Origin: JACDAN01 sp963801855
GTDB lineage: Bacteria; Actinomycetota; Thermoleophilia; Gaiellales; Gaiellaceae
DNA: 64,000 bases
Assembly (NCBI GenBank): GCA_963801855.1
Contig: CAWDGK010000005.1
Span: 565,744 to 629,743 of the forward strand
Direction of reading: 5' to 3'
How positions within the stretch are numbered: position 1 is the first letter of the stretch; every line of letters starts with the position of its first letter. The notes below the pieces were generated by a model that saw only the letters and a list, made by a program, of their open reading frames with translations, had not been told where the DNA came from and ran no database searches. Position numbers and translations under genes: made by a program. Shown in pieces: positions 44,496 through 53,625 of the stretch.

Positions 44496-44512
44496 CCGAA
44501 AGGAAGAGACAC

Positions 44513-44782
44513 ATGCCTGGATTCATCGGAATACCGGAGCTCATGCTCCTCGGCCTCGTCGTCCTGCTCGTCTTCGGCCCGAAGCGACTCCCCGAGATGG
44601 GACGCTCCATGGGCCGCGGCCTGCGCGAGTTCAAGAGCTCGGTCACGGGCGACAACAAGGATGAGCCCCTCGATCTCGGCGAGCTCGAGGCCGTCGAGGA
44701 GCCCGTCGCCACCATCACGCCCATCGACGAGCCGGTCGCCGTCGTCGTTCCGGCCGAGCGCCAGCGGACGGCTGTGCGTTGA
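44513..44782 (+). CDS. tatA: Twin-arginine translocase subunit TatA
   Basis: An 89-aa protein. IGIPELMLLGLVVLLVFGPK is the single membrane helix and RLPEMGRSMGRGLREFKSSV the amphipathic helix, both typical of TatA/E. An acidic and Val/Pro-rich tail follows. ATG 44513 has GGAAG upstream. The stop overlaps the tatC start. TatA forms the pore used with TatC to export folded proteins. Confidence 0.95.
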   Translation: MPGFIGIPELMLLGLVVLLVFGPKRLPEMGRSMGRGLREFKSSVTGDNKDEPLDLGELEAVEEPVATITPIDEPVAVVVPAERQRTAVR

Positions 44783-45543
44783 GGCTGCCGCGCCGCCTAG
44801 CGCACGGAGAGTCCGCGGAGCTCGTCGACCACCTCGGCGAGCTCCGCAGCCGCCTGCTGGTGGCCGGTCTTGCGGTGCTCGTTGCGAGCGGCGTCGCCTT
44901 CGCGTTCCACGAGCAGCTGATCGAGCTGCTCAACCGGCCGCTTCCGGAGGGCCGCAAGAAGCCGATCACGCTCGGTGTCACCGAGCCGTTCATGACCTCG
45001 CTCAAGGTCAGCCTGGCCGCCGGCTTCGCCGTCGCCCTGCCCGTCGTCCTCTGGCAGGTCTGGGGCTTCTTCGCTCCCGCCTTCCAGAAGGGAGTCCAGC
45101 GTTCGGTCGCCGCGCTCGTCACGTTCGGCGCGCTGTTGTTCGCCGGCGGGGTCGCCTTCAGCTACTTCTTCGTGCTGCCGGCAGCGATTCGCTTCTTGAC
45201 GACGTATGACGCCGACGTCTACGACATCGAGGTTCGGGCGAGCCACTACTACTCGTTCGTGCTCGCCTCGCTGCTTGCCGTCGGGATGATCTTCCAGCTC
45301 CCCGTTGCGGTGCTCGGCGCAGTCCGGCTCAGCCTCGTGACGAGCGCGAAGCTCCGGCGGAATCGCCGAATCGGCTACGTGCTGATGGCAGCGACTGCCG
45401 TCGTCCTCCCGGGAGTGGATCCCGTGTCGACGGCACTGACGATGCTGCCGTTGATCGCCCTCTTCGAAGCGTCGATCTGGCTTGCCGTCGTCTTCGAGAA
45501 GCGCTGGAGCCTGGCGACCGAGCTCGCCGGAGAACCAACCTAG
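44779..45543 (+). CDS. tatC: Twin-arginine translocase subunit TatC
   Basis: A 254-aa receptor subunit with six helices. ELVDHLGELRSRLLVAGLAV is the N-terminal signature, EPFMTSLKVSLAAGFAVALP the central one and WQVWGFFAPAFQKGVQRS the loop with conserved Pro. Start is TTG 44779, overlapping the tatA stop as TTGA. No tatB is present, as in many Gram-positives. A strong hairpin terminator follows. Confidence 0.95.
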   Translation: MRLPRRLAHGESAELVDHLGELRSRLLVAGLAVLVASGVAFAFHEQLIELLNRPLPEGRKKPITLGVTEPFMTSLKVSLAAGFAVALPVVLWQVWGFFAPAFQKGVQRSVAALVTFGALLFAGGVAFSYFFVLPAAIRFLTTYDADVYDIEVRASHYYSFVLASLLAVGMIFQLPVAVLGAVRLSLVTSAKLRRNRRIGYVLMAATAVVLPGVDPVSTALTMLPLIALFEASIWLAVVFEKRWSLATELAGEPT

Positions 45544-45545
45544 AC

Positions 45546-45569
45546 CCTCCGCGGCGATCGCCGCGGAGG
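45546..45569. terminator. Perfect 24-bp palindrome after tatC
   Basis: CCTCCGCGGCGA and its reverse complement abut at 45546-45569, three bases after the tatC stop. A convergent gene ends at 45599, so it can act as a bidirectional terminator. Confidence 0.75.
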
Positions 45570-45598
45570 CCGCTTGCAGGGGAGTGGCGACTCCTAGG

Positions 45599-45826
45599 TC
45601 ACTCGTACTGCTCGTACTGCGCCTGCTTGCGCCGGTCGTAAATCCACCCGACCCCCAGGAGGAGCGCACCGAAGAACATCAGCCCGCCGAAGATGCCCCA
45701 GGTGGTGAAAGCTGCGCCGATAATCAGAAACACGATCGCCGCCGCGATCCCGATTCCGATGACGGCGGCGACCATTCCACCCCAGAAGCGTCCGCCCATC
45801 CCTGGATCCAATACCACTCGGCCCAT
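45599..45826 (-). CDS. Small membrane protein of unknown function
   Basis: A 75-aa protein with two hydrophobic helices (MVAAVIGIGIAAAIVFLIIG and FGGLMFFGALLLGVGWIYD) and a charged, Tyr-rich end. No family recognised. ATG 45826 or the internal ATG 45799. Monocistronic. Confidence 0.65.
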   Translation of the reverse strand: MGRVVLDPGMGGRFWGGMVAAVIGIGIAAAIVFLIIGAAFTTWGIFGGLMFFGALLLGVGWIYDRRKQAQYEQYE

Positions 45827-45877
45827 GAGCGCAAGGGGGGTCGGGCGATCAGGCCCCGGAACTGGCCCACCTTTTGA

Positions 45878-46516
45878 TCAGAGGCTGCGGACCCCGTCGA
45901 AGACGAAGAAGGCTCCGACCAGGATGCCGATCACGATCGCAAGGCGGCGGTCATTTCGCGCAATGGAGCCTCGGAGCCTCGTGAGCGTCGGTCGAGCGCG
46001 CTCCGCAAAGGCTGCGTAGCCGAGGAGCAGGAGAGAGATCGTCGACACCGCCACGGCGACAAAGCTGACTGCGCCTGTCGTAAGCCGGCCGTCCTGCACG
46101 ATCGCCGCCGCCGCGGCGAGCATGAGCGCAAGGTTCTTGGGGTTCCCCGCCGATAGGAGCAGCCCGAGGGCGCCGGCCCGGAGCGGCCCTGCACGGTCGA
46201 GTGCCTCCAGCCAGCGCACGGAAGCGTCCGAGTTGGCGGGCCGCGGCCCGAACGCGAGACGCACCACCACTGCGAGAAAGAGGACTCCGATTGCGATTTC
46301 CGCGACCGCGATGGCGGCGTGCTCGTCGTCGAGCGCGTTGGAACGGTCCGCCACGAGCAGGAAGGCTGTTGTCGGCGCCGCAACTCCGACCGTCCACGCG
46401 AGCCAGAACGCGGCTCCGTGGAGCATCGGCCGGCGGCCGCCGAGAAAGAGCAGCATTCCGAGGATCGGGAGGGGGCTCAAGGCCACTCCGAAGGCCGGAA
46501 TCATCCATTCGCGCAC
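45878..46516 (-). CDS. GAP-family (Sap/LysE-like) membrane protein
   Basis: A 212-aa protein with six helices. FGVALSPLPILGMLLFLGGR and SAGNPKNLALMLAAAAA are the hallmarks of the GAP/Sap family, best known from mycobacterial glycopeptidolipid and sulfolipid addressing proteins. It probably exports a lipid or small molecule. GTG 46516, divergent to the AI-2E family gene. Confidence 0.83.
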   Translation of the reverse strand: MREWMIPAFGVALSPLPILGMLLFLGGRRPMLHGAAFWLAWTVGVAAPTTAFLLVADRSNALDDEHAAIAVAEIAIGVLFLAVVVRLAFGPRPANSDASVRWLEALDRAGPLRAGALGLLLSAGNPKNLALMLAAAAAIVQDGRLTTGAVSFVAVAVSTISLLLLGYAAFAERARPTLTRLRGSIARNDRRLAIVIGILVGAFFVFDGVRSL

Positions 46517-46609
46517 GTCCGGATCCTTCCATGAGGTCGCGTGCGCGCCGGGTGTTCACCCGAAGGGGGCGATGGCATCCGGGCCGCGAATCGGTTTAGA
46601 TCGCCGGAG

Positions 46610-47794
46610 ATGAAGATTCCGTGGCGCCACGATCGGGGCGGCGACAGCCTGCCCGCCGAGCCTCCCCCCCCGGAAGAGGAGCCGAAAGGCCCGAGCCCGA
46701 GCGACCTCGACCGTATGTTCGCCCCACCCTCCTGGGTCCGGGATCTCGGGCTGCTCGCCTGGTTCCTGGTCGGAGTCGGTCTCCTGCTCTTCGGCGCGAT
46801 CTGGATCCTCGCCGAGATCTCGACGATCATCGTGCCCGTCATCGTCGGAACGATCGCTGCTGCCGTCGCCGGCCCGCTCGTCGACGCGCTCCACCGCCGA
46901 CGGGTTCCCCGCGCCGCCGGCGCCGCGCTCGTCCTGCTGATGCTGCTCGGACTCGGTGTCGTCGTGCTCCTGCTCGTCCTCGGAGGGATCGTCGAGCAGG
47001 GCGACCAGATCCGGGCCTACGCCACGCAGGCGCTCGACAAGGTGGAGGGGTGGGCGAACGATGCAGGCGCCGACGGAACGGCTGAGGCCAAGCAAGACGT
47101 GACCGGCGCTGTCCAGAGCGGTGGCAACACGCTGCTGCACGGGTTGGCAAGCGGCATCGAGGGTTTGACCTCGCTCGCCTTCTTCCTATCGTTCGCGCTC
47201 TTCAGCACGTTCTTCCTGCTGAAGGACTTCGCCGCGATCAGGCGTTTCGCAAGTCGCCATCTCGGCGTTCCAGCTCCCGTGGCAACGACTGTGGTCGACA
47301 ACGTCCTCGACTCGTTGCGCCGCTACTTCTTCGGCGTCTCGATCGTCGCGGTGTTCAACGGGACAGTCGTGGGCCTGGGTGCACTCGCCCTCGGGGTTCC
47401 GCTTGCCGGCACGATTGCGGTCGTCACTGCGGTCACGGCCTATGTCCCCTTCATCGGCGCGTTCGTCTCGGGTGCGTTCGCGGTCATGCTCGCCCTTGCC
47501 TCTGAAGGCACCGAAACTGCGTTGATCATGCTCGTGGTCGTCCTGCTCGCCAACGGGATGCTCCAGAACGTCCTCCAGCCCATCGCGTTCGGCGCGACTC
47601 TCGGCCTGAACCCCCTTGCCGTCCTGATCGTGACGATCGGCGCCGGGAGCCTGTTCGGCATGACCGGGTTGATCCTTGCCGCCCCCTTGACGTCGGCTGC
47701 CGTGCACATCAGCCACGACCTCAGGGCGGCGAAGGCGGCTCGTGAGGCAGAGGCGGAAGCCGCGCCTCCGGTACCGGCCGCGCAGCCCTCCTAG
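46610..47794 (+). CDS. AI-2E family transporter
   Basis: A 394-aa membrane protein of the PF01594-type family. After a Pro-rich cytoplasmic N-terminus come LGLLAWFLVGVGLLLFGAIW, the central FLLKDFAAIRRFASRHLGVP, RRYFFGVSIVAVFNGTVVGL and the C-terminal helices with VQPIAFG-like LQPIAFGATLGLNPLAVLIV. Family members export autoinducer-2 or act as ion antiporters, so the substrate is open. ATG 46610 with GGAG close by. Confidence 0.9.
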   Translation: MKIPWRHDRGGDSLPAEPPPPEEEPKGPSPSDLDRMFAPPSWVRDLGLLAWFLVGVGLLLFGAIWILAEISTIIVPVIVGTIAAAVAGPLVDALHRRRVPRAAGAALVLLMLLGLGVVVLLLVLGGIVEQGDQIRAYATQALDKVEGWANDAGADGTAEAKQDVTGAVQSGGNTLLHGLASGIEGLTSLAFFLSFALFSTFFLLKDFAAIRRFASRHLGVPAPVATTVVDNVLDSLRRYFFGVSIVAVFNGTVVGLGALALGVPLAGTIAVVTAVTAYVPFIGAFVSGAFAVMLALASEGTETALIMLVVVLLANGMLQNVLQPIAFGATLGLNPLAVLIVTIGAGSLFGMTGLILAAPLTSAAVHISHDLRAAKAAREAEAEAAPPVPAAQPS

Positions 47795-47899
47795 GGAGCG
47801 CCGTCCCGCCAAGCCCTCCCGTTCACCTCCCGGTCACATTTGCGTGAGGTAGGCCTTTGTGCCTACGGTGTCGGCTCGGGGGACGAGGAGGGAAGTACT

Positions 47900-50196
47900 G
47901 TGCCGCAGATTGGCAGTAGCGATTCGGCGGCCAAGAGGTCTCCGACCCAGAAGCGAAAAAAACGGGCCTTCGACCTTCTCCGGGCCAAGCTCGACGTCCC
48001 GCAGGCGCGAGCCGGATTCGTCGCGCGCACCGGTCTCGTCGACCGGCTTTCTCGCGCGCGAAGCGGCCGTTTCGTCAGCGTCGTGGCGCCACCGGGGTAC
48101 GGGAAGACCACCGTCCTCGGCCAGTGGGCGAAACACGACAGCCGGACGTTCGCATGGGTTTCGCTCGATCACCGAGACAACGATCCGGTCGTCCTGCTGA
48201 CGTACGTGGCCGAGGCCCTGAACGGCGATGGGACCGTCGAGCCCATGGTGTTCAAAGGCCTCACCGGGCCCGGCGACTCGCTGTGGGCCAGGGGCGTTCC
48301 TCGCCTCGCGGAGGCGCTCGCCGCTCGGCGCGGGCCGTTCGTGCTCGTGCTTGACGACGTGCACGAGCTCCAGAACACCGAGTGTCTGGACGCGCTGACC
48401 GCCCTGCTGCCGCAGGTACCACAAGGGTCGCAGGTCGTGCTCTCCGGTCGCACCGAGGCTCAGCTGGGAATCCCGAAGCTGCGTACCGACGGCGAGTTGC
48501 TCGAGCTGGGGTCCGCCGACCTCGCGCTGAACGACGCCGAGGCGTATGCGCTGCTGACCGCGGCGGGAGTCGACGTGACCAACGATCAGGCCTCCGCGTT
48601 GAACGAGCACGCGGAAGGCTGGGCCGCCGGGCTCTACCTCGCGGCGCTTTCACTCGACGAGGATGGCTCGTCGCTTGCGTCGTTCGGAGGCGACGACCGC
48701 TTCGTGACCGATTACCTGAAGACCGAGGAGCTCGCGCGAATCGAGCCGGCCCAGCTCGATTTCCTTCTCCGGACCGCTGTTCTCGAACGGATGACCGGGC
48801 CTCTCTGCGATGCGCTGCTCGAGCGCGACGACTCGGCGGAGATGCTGGAGCGCCTCGAGCGCGAGAACCTGTTCGTCGTCGCTCTCGACCGCCAGCGGCG
48901 CTGGTTTCGCTACCACCACCTCTTCAGGGAGATGCTCCAGGCCGAGCTCGAGCGGCGCTGAGCCCGGGAGCACGGCGACTCTCAATCGCCGGGCCGCCGC
49001 ATGGTGCGAAGCGAACGACCAGCATGAAGCAGCGATCGAGTACTCGAGCGCGGCCGGCGACACCGATGGGCTCGCCCGTCTCATCACGACGTGTGCGTTC
49101 CCGTACTACCGCAGCGGCCGGATCACGACCGTCGAGCGGTGGCTCGAGCTGTTCGACGATCGAGCGCTGCTCGAGCGTTATCCCGCGATCGCGGTGTACG
49201 GAGTCTGGATGCATGCCCTGCGCGGCCGACCGGACCTCGCCAACGGCTGGGCGCAGGCCGTCGAGGCGACGAAGTCCGAGGCGCCGATGCCCGACGGCAG
49301 CCCGCTCTCGAGCTGGGCGGCGACCGTCCGCGCGTTGCTCTGTAGGAAGGGCGTCGAGCAGATGCAGGCGGATGCCGAGGTCGCGATCTCCGAACTGACG
49401 GAAGTCGAGCCCCTGGCTTCCGGCCTCGATCCTCCTGCAGGGCGTCGCGCTGCTGTTCTCGGGAGACCTCGACCGGGCGGAGGTCGTTCTCGACCAGGCC
49501 GCGGAGACGGCCGGCACGGAAGGAGCGACTTGGGCCGGCGTGGTGGCGCGCTCTCAGCTGGCACTCCTTGCCCTGGGGCGAAACGACCTCGCCGGCGCCG
49601 AGTCCGAGCTCGCCCAGGCCGGCGAGTTCATCGACGACTCGCCGTCGGAGGACTACGCGTTGGCCGCGATCCTGCTGGCTGTCACGGCGAGGCTGGCAAT
49701 CGCGAGAGGACAGGGCGCGCGGGCCCGGAAGGCGCTCCTCAGCGCCCAGCGGATGCGTCCGATGCTGACACACGCGCTGTCCTGGTTCGCGGTGCAGGCT
49801 CGGCTCGAGCTTGCGAAGGCTCACCTCGACCTCTCTGACGTTCACGGCGCGGCGACGCTCCTGCACGAGACGGACGACATCCTGCATCGGCGTCCGCGAC
49901 TCGGCACACTCGTGGCCGACGCCGAGGAGGTGCGAGGGAGGCTCTCGACAGCATCCGAGCAATCATCCGGCTGGGCTTCCACCCTCACGGCCGCGGAGCT
50001 TCGCTTGCTGCCCCTCCTGACCACCCACCTCTCGTTCCGGGAGATCGCGGACCGGTTGTTCGTCTCGCGCAACACCGTCAAGACGCAGGCGATCTCGGTG
50101 TATCGCAAGCTCGACGCATCGAGCCGAAGCGAGGCTATCGACCGGGCGGTCGAGCTCGGGCTCGTCGACGCGTCACCGGCGTCCCTAGCTGTGTAG
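47900..50196 (+). pseudogene. MalT-like LuxR family transcriptional activator, two frameshifts
   Basis: A large STAND-type regulator of about 765 aa. VVAPPGYGKTTVLGQWAKHD is Walker A and FVLVLDDVHELQN Walker B; helical TPR-like repeats follow. The C-terminal LuxR/GerE DNA-binding domain is TAAELRLLPLLTTHLSFREI then ADRLFVSRNTVKTQAISVYR. Frames change near 48,955 (after QAELERR) and 49,430 (LASGLDPP / LQGVALLFSG). GTG 47900 has GGAGGG upstream. It directly precedes the sulfatase/FGE gene group, whose promoters share a 20-bp box; this protein is the best candidate to bind it. Confidence 0.87.
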
Positions 50197-50206
50197 TCAG
50201 CTTCAG

Positions 50207-50226
50207 TTCACCCGCACGGGATGATG
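50207..50226 (+). promoter_or_regulatory. Regulatory box A (CMD-like gene)
   Basis: TTCACCCGCACGGGATGATG, with inverted core CCCG-CA-CGGG, 42 bp before the GTG of the carboxymuconolactone decarboxylase-like gene and 11 bp after the LuxR-type regulator stop. It defines the consensus shared with five other boxes. Confidence 0.65.
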
Positions 50227-50267
50227 CGTGCGGTCGCGGAGAGGCGTGCAATGCCGGGAGACTCTCC

Positions 50268-50615
50268 GTGGACGATTACAAGCTCACGCTTCGCAAGCTC
50301 GCGCTCCGCGACGACCGGTTCATCGAGTCGCTGCTCAGTGATGACCGCGCCAGTCTCAGCGTCTCGGGGATCGATCCGCGTTCGCACGCCCTCTTGCGAA
50401 TCGCTGCGCTGATTGCGCTCGACGCCGCTCCGCCCTCGTACATGAGCGCGGTCGAGGCCGGGCTGGACGCCGGCGCATCCTATGACGAGATCGTCGGGAC
50501 GCTCATCGCGGTGATGCCGATCGTCGGGGTTGCGCGTGTCGTCTCCGCGGCACCGAATCTCGGTCTGGCGCTCGGCTACGACGTCTCCGCCGCGCTCGAG
50601 CTCGTCGACGGTTAG
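50268..50615 (+). CDS. Carboxymuconolactone decarboxylase-like protein
   Basis: A 115-aa helical protein. RSHALLRIAALIALDAAPPS and AGLDAGASYDEIVGTLIAVM fit the CMD/AhpD-like fold. The CxxC pair of AhpD is missing, so it is not an alkylhydroperoxidase of that type. GTG 50268, first gene after the LuxR-type regulator and behind box A. Substrate unknown. Confidence 0.85.
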   Translation: MDDYKLTLRKLALRDDRFIESLLSDDRASLSVSGIDPRSHALLRIAALIALDAAPPSYMSAVEAGLDAGASYDEIVGTLIAVMPIVGVARVVSAAPNLGLALGYDVSAALELVDG

Positions 50616-50677
50616 AAGAAAACTCTCGCCTCTTCGCCCAGCGCGCCGACCACGCTACGAGCAACGCTTTCCCTGCG

Positions 50678-53038
50678 CTACTGGCGAGCCATCGCGACCC
50701 GCAGCCGCTCCTCCGGCGTGATCATGTGGTCGCTGTCTGCGGCGTCGTCGTCGAGGTCGATCTCGACCCACTTGACGCGGCCGCTGAACTCGGTCGCGCC
50801 GGCCTCCAGGTCGTCCGTGACCGGGGTGGCGCTGTCGGAGCCGAGGTCGGTCGTCTCGTCGCCCGAGAAGATCATCGGCACGGTGGCCTCCAGGCGGCCC
50901 TCACCGACGACGTCGCCGTCGAGGTACAGCTTGATGTCACCGCCCTTGCCCAGTCCACCGCCGTCGTAGGTGAACTCCATCCGGACCTGGTGCGTGCCCT
51001 CGGGAATCGCCTTCGAACCGACGACCTTGGTCTGCTCCAACCCGAAGAGGTTGTAGCAGTACGCCGGCTTGCCGCCTTTGGCGTAGATCGTCCAGCCGCC
51101 GAACGCTCCGCCCTGCGCCACGATCGTGCCCTCGGCGCTGCCGTTCGTGACCTCGATCTCGGCCGTGACCGCGTGCGACTTGTTCTTCATCGCGACGACC
51201 GAGTTCTCGGTCAGGCGGCCCATGCCGCCGAAGAGGATCTGCCGGTTGCCCTGGATCAGCTGCGGGCGTCCGGCCAGGTCGGGGTTGAAGCGCTCCGCCC
51301 GTCGATCGTCGAGCGGCAGGACGTTGTATTTCGCCGCTTCGATCATGAAGAGCCGCTGGAGCTCCTCGAGCTTCTGGGGCTGTTCCTTCGCGAGGTCGTT
51401 TGCCTGAGTCCAGTCGTCCGGCCCGTAGAGCTCCCAGACGTCTTGGTCGAGCGGCGGGGTCTCGGTCATGAGCCAGGGGGTGCTGTGCCTCGTCACCGCC
51501 GTCCAGCCGTGGTGGTAGATCCCGCGGTTGCAAAACATCTCGAAGTACTGCGTCTCGCGGGCCTCCGGCGCCGACGATTCGTCGAACGAGGGCTTCATCG
51601 AGACGCCGTGCAACGGCATCTGCTGGATCCCGTTGACCGACGTGGGGTGGGGCAGGCCGGCGGCGTCGAGGACGGTGGTTGCGACGTCGATGACGTGGTG
51701 AAACTGCGAGCGGACCTCGCCCTTGTCCTTGATCCCGTTCGGCCAGTGGACGATCGTGCCGTTGCGCGTGCCGCCCCAGTGCGACGCGACCTGCTTCGTC
51801 CACTGGAACGGCGTGTCCATGGCGTGCGCCCAACCGACCGCGTAGTGGTTGTAGGCCTTCGGAGTACCGAAGTCGTCGATGCGCGAGGTCATGAACTCGA
51901 CGGTCTCGAGGCCGGCCGCGCCGTTCAAGACGATGAGCTCGTTGAAGCAGCCGTTCGGCGTTCCCTCCGCCGATGCGCCGTTGTCGCCGATGATCACGTA
52001 GACGAGCGTGTCGTCCAGGATCTCGAGCTCGTCGAGCGAGTCGATCAGCCGCCCGATGTGATGGTCCGTGTGCTCGAGGAAGCCGGCGTACACCTCCATC
52101 TGCCGGGCGAAGACCGGCTTCATGTCGTCCGGTGTTTCGTCCCAGGCGGGAATCTCGTCCGGCCGGGCCGTGAGCTCGGCGTCCTTCGGGATCACCCCGA
52201 GGTCCTTCTGCCGCTCGAGCGTCTCCTCGCGCACCTTGTCCCAGCCCTGGTCGAACTTGCCCTTGTACTTGTCCGACCACTCCGTCGGGACGTGGTGGGG
52301 GGCGTGGGTCGCGCCGGGCGCGTAGTAGACGAAGAACGGCTTGTCCGGCATCAGCGCCTTCTGCTGGCGGATCCAGTCGATCGTGTGATCCGTCATGTCC
52401 TCCGTGAAGTGGTAACCGTCCTCGGCGGTGCGATCGGGCTCGATCGGCACCGTGTCGGAGTAGATCGCCGGGGCGTACTGGTTGGTCTCGCCGCCGATGA
52501 AGCCGTAGAAGTGCTCGAAACCGCCGCCCCCGGTCGGCCAGGCGTCGAACGGCCCCATGGGGCTCGTCTCCCAGACCGGCACCTCGTGGCACTTGCCGAA
52601 CTGCGCCGTCGAGTAGCCGTTCAGCTTCAGCGTTTCCGCCAGAGGCGCGGCGGCCTTGGGGCGGATGGAGCTGTAGCCGGGAATCGAAGTCGCGATCTCG
52701 GTGATGCCGCCCATGCCCACCGCGTGATGGTTTCGGCCAGTGAGCAGCGCCTGGCGCGTCGGGGAGCAGAGCGCCGTCGTGTGGAAGCGGTTGTACTTCA
52801 GGCCCTTGTCTGCGAGGCGCTCGAAGTTTGGAGTCGCACAGGGTCCGCCGAATGCAGACGCGGAGCCGAAGCCGGCGTCGTCGATCAGGATGACGAGCAC
52901 GTTGGGCGCTCCCTCGGGCGGCCGGAGCGGCTCGATCGGCGGATAGACCGCCGCGGGGTCCTTCGCGTCGTACGCCGCGGGTAGCGCCGGCTGCGGGTCG
53001 GGGATCGGCAGGACGTTGCGGTGTGGGCTGTCGGGCAA
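50678..53038 (-). CDS. Arylsulfatase
   Basis: A 786-aa sulfatase. VLVILIDDAGFGSASAFGGP contains the metal-binding Asp pair, and TALCSPTRQALLTGRNHHA has the CxPxR motif whose Cys must be changed to formylglycine. YSTAQFGKCHEVPVW and VIIGDNGASAEG supply further active-site residues. The C-terminal 180 residues form a beta-rich domain. TTG 53038 is chosen because AGGAGG precedes it by 5 bases; longer in-frame starts lack a ribosome site. No signal peptide follows that start, so it may be cytoplasmic. The FGE gene at 57.9 kb would activate it. Confidence 0.94.
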   Translation of the reverse strand: MPDSPHRNVLPIPDPQPALPAAYDAKDPAAVYPPIEPLRPPEGAPNVLVILIDDAGFGSASAFGGPCATPNFERLADKGLKYNRFHTTALCSPTRQALLTGRNHHAVGMGGITEIATSIPGYSSIRPKAAAPLAETLKLNGYSTAQFGKCHEVPVWETSPMGPFDAWPTGGGGFEHFYGFIGGETNQYAPAIYSDTVPIEPDRTAEDGYHFTEDMTDHTIDWIRQQKALMPDKPFFVYYAPGATHAPHHVPTEWSDKYKGKFDQGWDKVREETLERQKDLGVIPKDAELTARPDEIPAWDETPDDMKPVFARQMEVYAGFLEHTDHHIGRLIDSLDELEILDDTLVYVIIGDNGASAEGTPNGCFNELIVLNGAAGLETVEFMTSRIDDFGTPKAYNHYAVGWAHAMDTPFQWTKQVASHWGGTRNGTIVHWPNGIKDKGEVRSQFHHVIDVATTVLDAAGLPHPTSVNGIQQMPLHGVSMKPSFDESSAPEARETQYFEMFCNRGIYHHGWTAVTRHSTPWLMTETPPLDQDVWELYGPDDWTQANDLAKEQPQKLEELQRLFMIEAAKYNVLPLDDRRAERFNPDLAGRPQLIQGNRQILFGGMGRLTENSVVAMKNKSHAVTAEIEVTNGSAEGTIVAQGGAFGGWTIYAKGGKPAYCYNLFGLEQTKVVGSKAIPEGTHQVRMEFTYDGGGLGKGGDIKLYLDGDVVGEGRLEATVPMIFSGDETTDLGSDSATPVTDDLEAGATEFSGRVKWVEIDLDDDAADSDHMITPEERLRVAMARQ

Positions 53039-53094
53039 GGGTGCCTCCTGGGTTTTATGGCTTCCAAAACTCTTGCGGGTCGGCCGGTGTGCTC

Positions 53095-53116
53095 TCATCG
53101 CCCGAACGGGATGAAC
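53095..53116 (-). promoter_or_regulatory. Regulatory box B1 (arylsulfatase)
   Basis: TCATCGCCCGAACGGGATGA at 53095-53114, core CCCG-AA-CGGG, 57 bp upstream of the arylsulfatase TTG. It aligns without gaps to box A at 53097-53116. Confidence 0.6.
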
Positions 53117-53129
53117 CGTTTGCCGGCCG

Positions 53130-53149
53130 ATCATCCGCAGCGGATGATG
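53130..53149 (+). promoter_or_regulatory. Regulatory box B2 (NfeD-like gene/arylsulfatase)
   Basis: ATCATCCGCAGCGGATGATG; bases 53130-53138 and 53140-53148 are perfect 9-bp inverted arms around one A. It is the most symmetrical of the boxes, 22 bp before the NfeD-like ATG and within the divergent sulfatase promoter region. Confidence 0.65.
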
Positions 53150-53171
53150 CGTGGGCACGCTGAGGAAGCAG

Positions 53172-53528
53172 ATGATCGAGCAGGATTCGATGTTCTTCCT
53201 GCTTGCGCTTCCCCTCTTGGTCTTCCTACCCTCCCCATGGAACCTCGTCGCCGCGCTCGCGAGCGGCGCGCTCGGTCTCGGTGAGGTCGGGTTCTGGCAC
53301 CGCCGTATGGGTCGCGAAGAGGTTCGGACCGGCGTGGAGAACCTCGTCGGCTCGACCGGAGTCGTGGCCGAGCGGCTGGCGCCCGTAGGTCAGATCCGTG
53401 TTCTGGGCGAGCTCTGGCAAGCCCGTTCGAGCACGGAGCTTCCCCTCGGCGCAAGAGTACGTGTGGTCGCCGTGGACGAGCTCACGCTCGAGGTCGAGCC
53501 CGCGGATGACCCGCGGAGCCCGTCGTAG
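53172..53528 (+). CDS. NfeD-like membrane protein
   Basis: A 118-aa protein with two N-terminal hydrophobic segments (MFFLLALPLLVFLPSPWNLV, AALASGALGLGEVGFW). A C-terminal OB-fold follows (TGVENLVGSTGVVAERLAPV, GQIRVLGELWQARSSTELPL, VVAVDELTLEVEP), the NfeD pattern. NfeD proteins work with SPFH/stomatin proteins in membrane quality control, but no such partner is adjacent. ATG 53172 follows GAGGAAG. Confidence 0.85.
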   Translation: MIEQDSMFFLLALPLLVFLPSPWNLVAALASGALGLGEVGFWHRRMGREEVRTGVENLVGSTGVVAERLAPVGQIRVLGELWQARSSTELPLGARVRVVAVDELTLEVEPADDPRSPS

Positions 53529-53551
53529 GAGCAAGACCGCCCGCCCGAGAA

Positions 53552-53600
53552 TTCACGCCGATCGGATGATGTTGACCGGGTAGAGCGGCGGGAGTATGCG
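53552..53600 (+). promoter_or_regulatory. Regulatory box C abutting a sigma-70 promoter
   Basis: Box TTCACGCCGATCGGATGATG (53552-53571) is directly followed by TTGACC (53572-53577), a 17-bp spacer and TATGCG (53595-53600). A regulator bound there would touch the -35, as class II LuxR-type activators do. It drives the flippase-like gene at 53626. Confidence 0.65.
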
Positions 53601-53625
53601 GTGATCGCGAGACTCCGTTGCGTCG

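Noticed and set aside
47815..47840. Box-like sequence upstream of the LuxR regulator itself
   Set aside because: TTCACC is present but the CGG half and the GATGATG end are missing.
50726..52984. 752-codon plus-strand open frame
   Set aside because: Lies opposite the arylsulfatase gene, is dominated by Arg/Val/Asp/Leu and matches nothing; a shadow.
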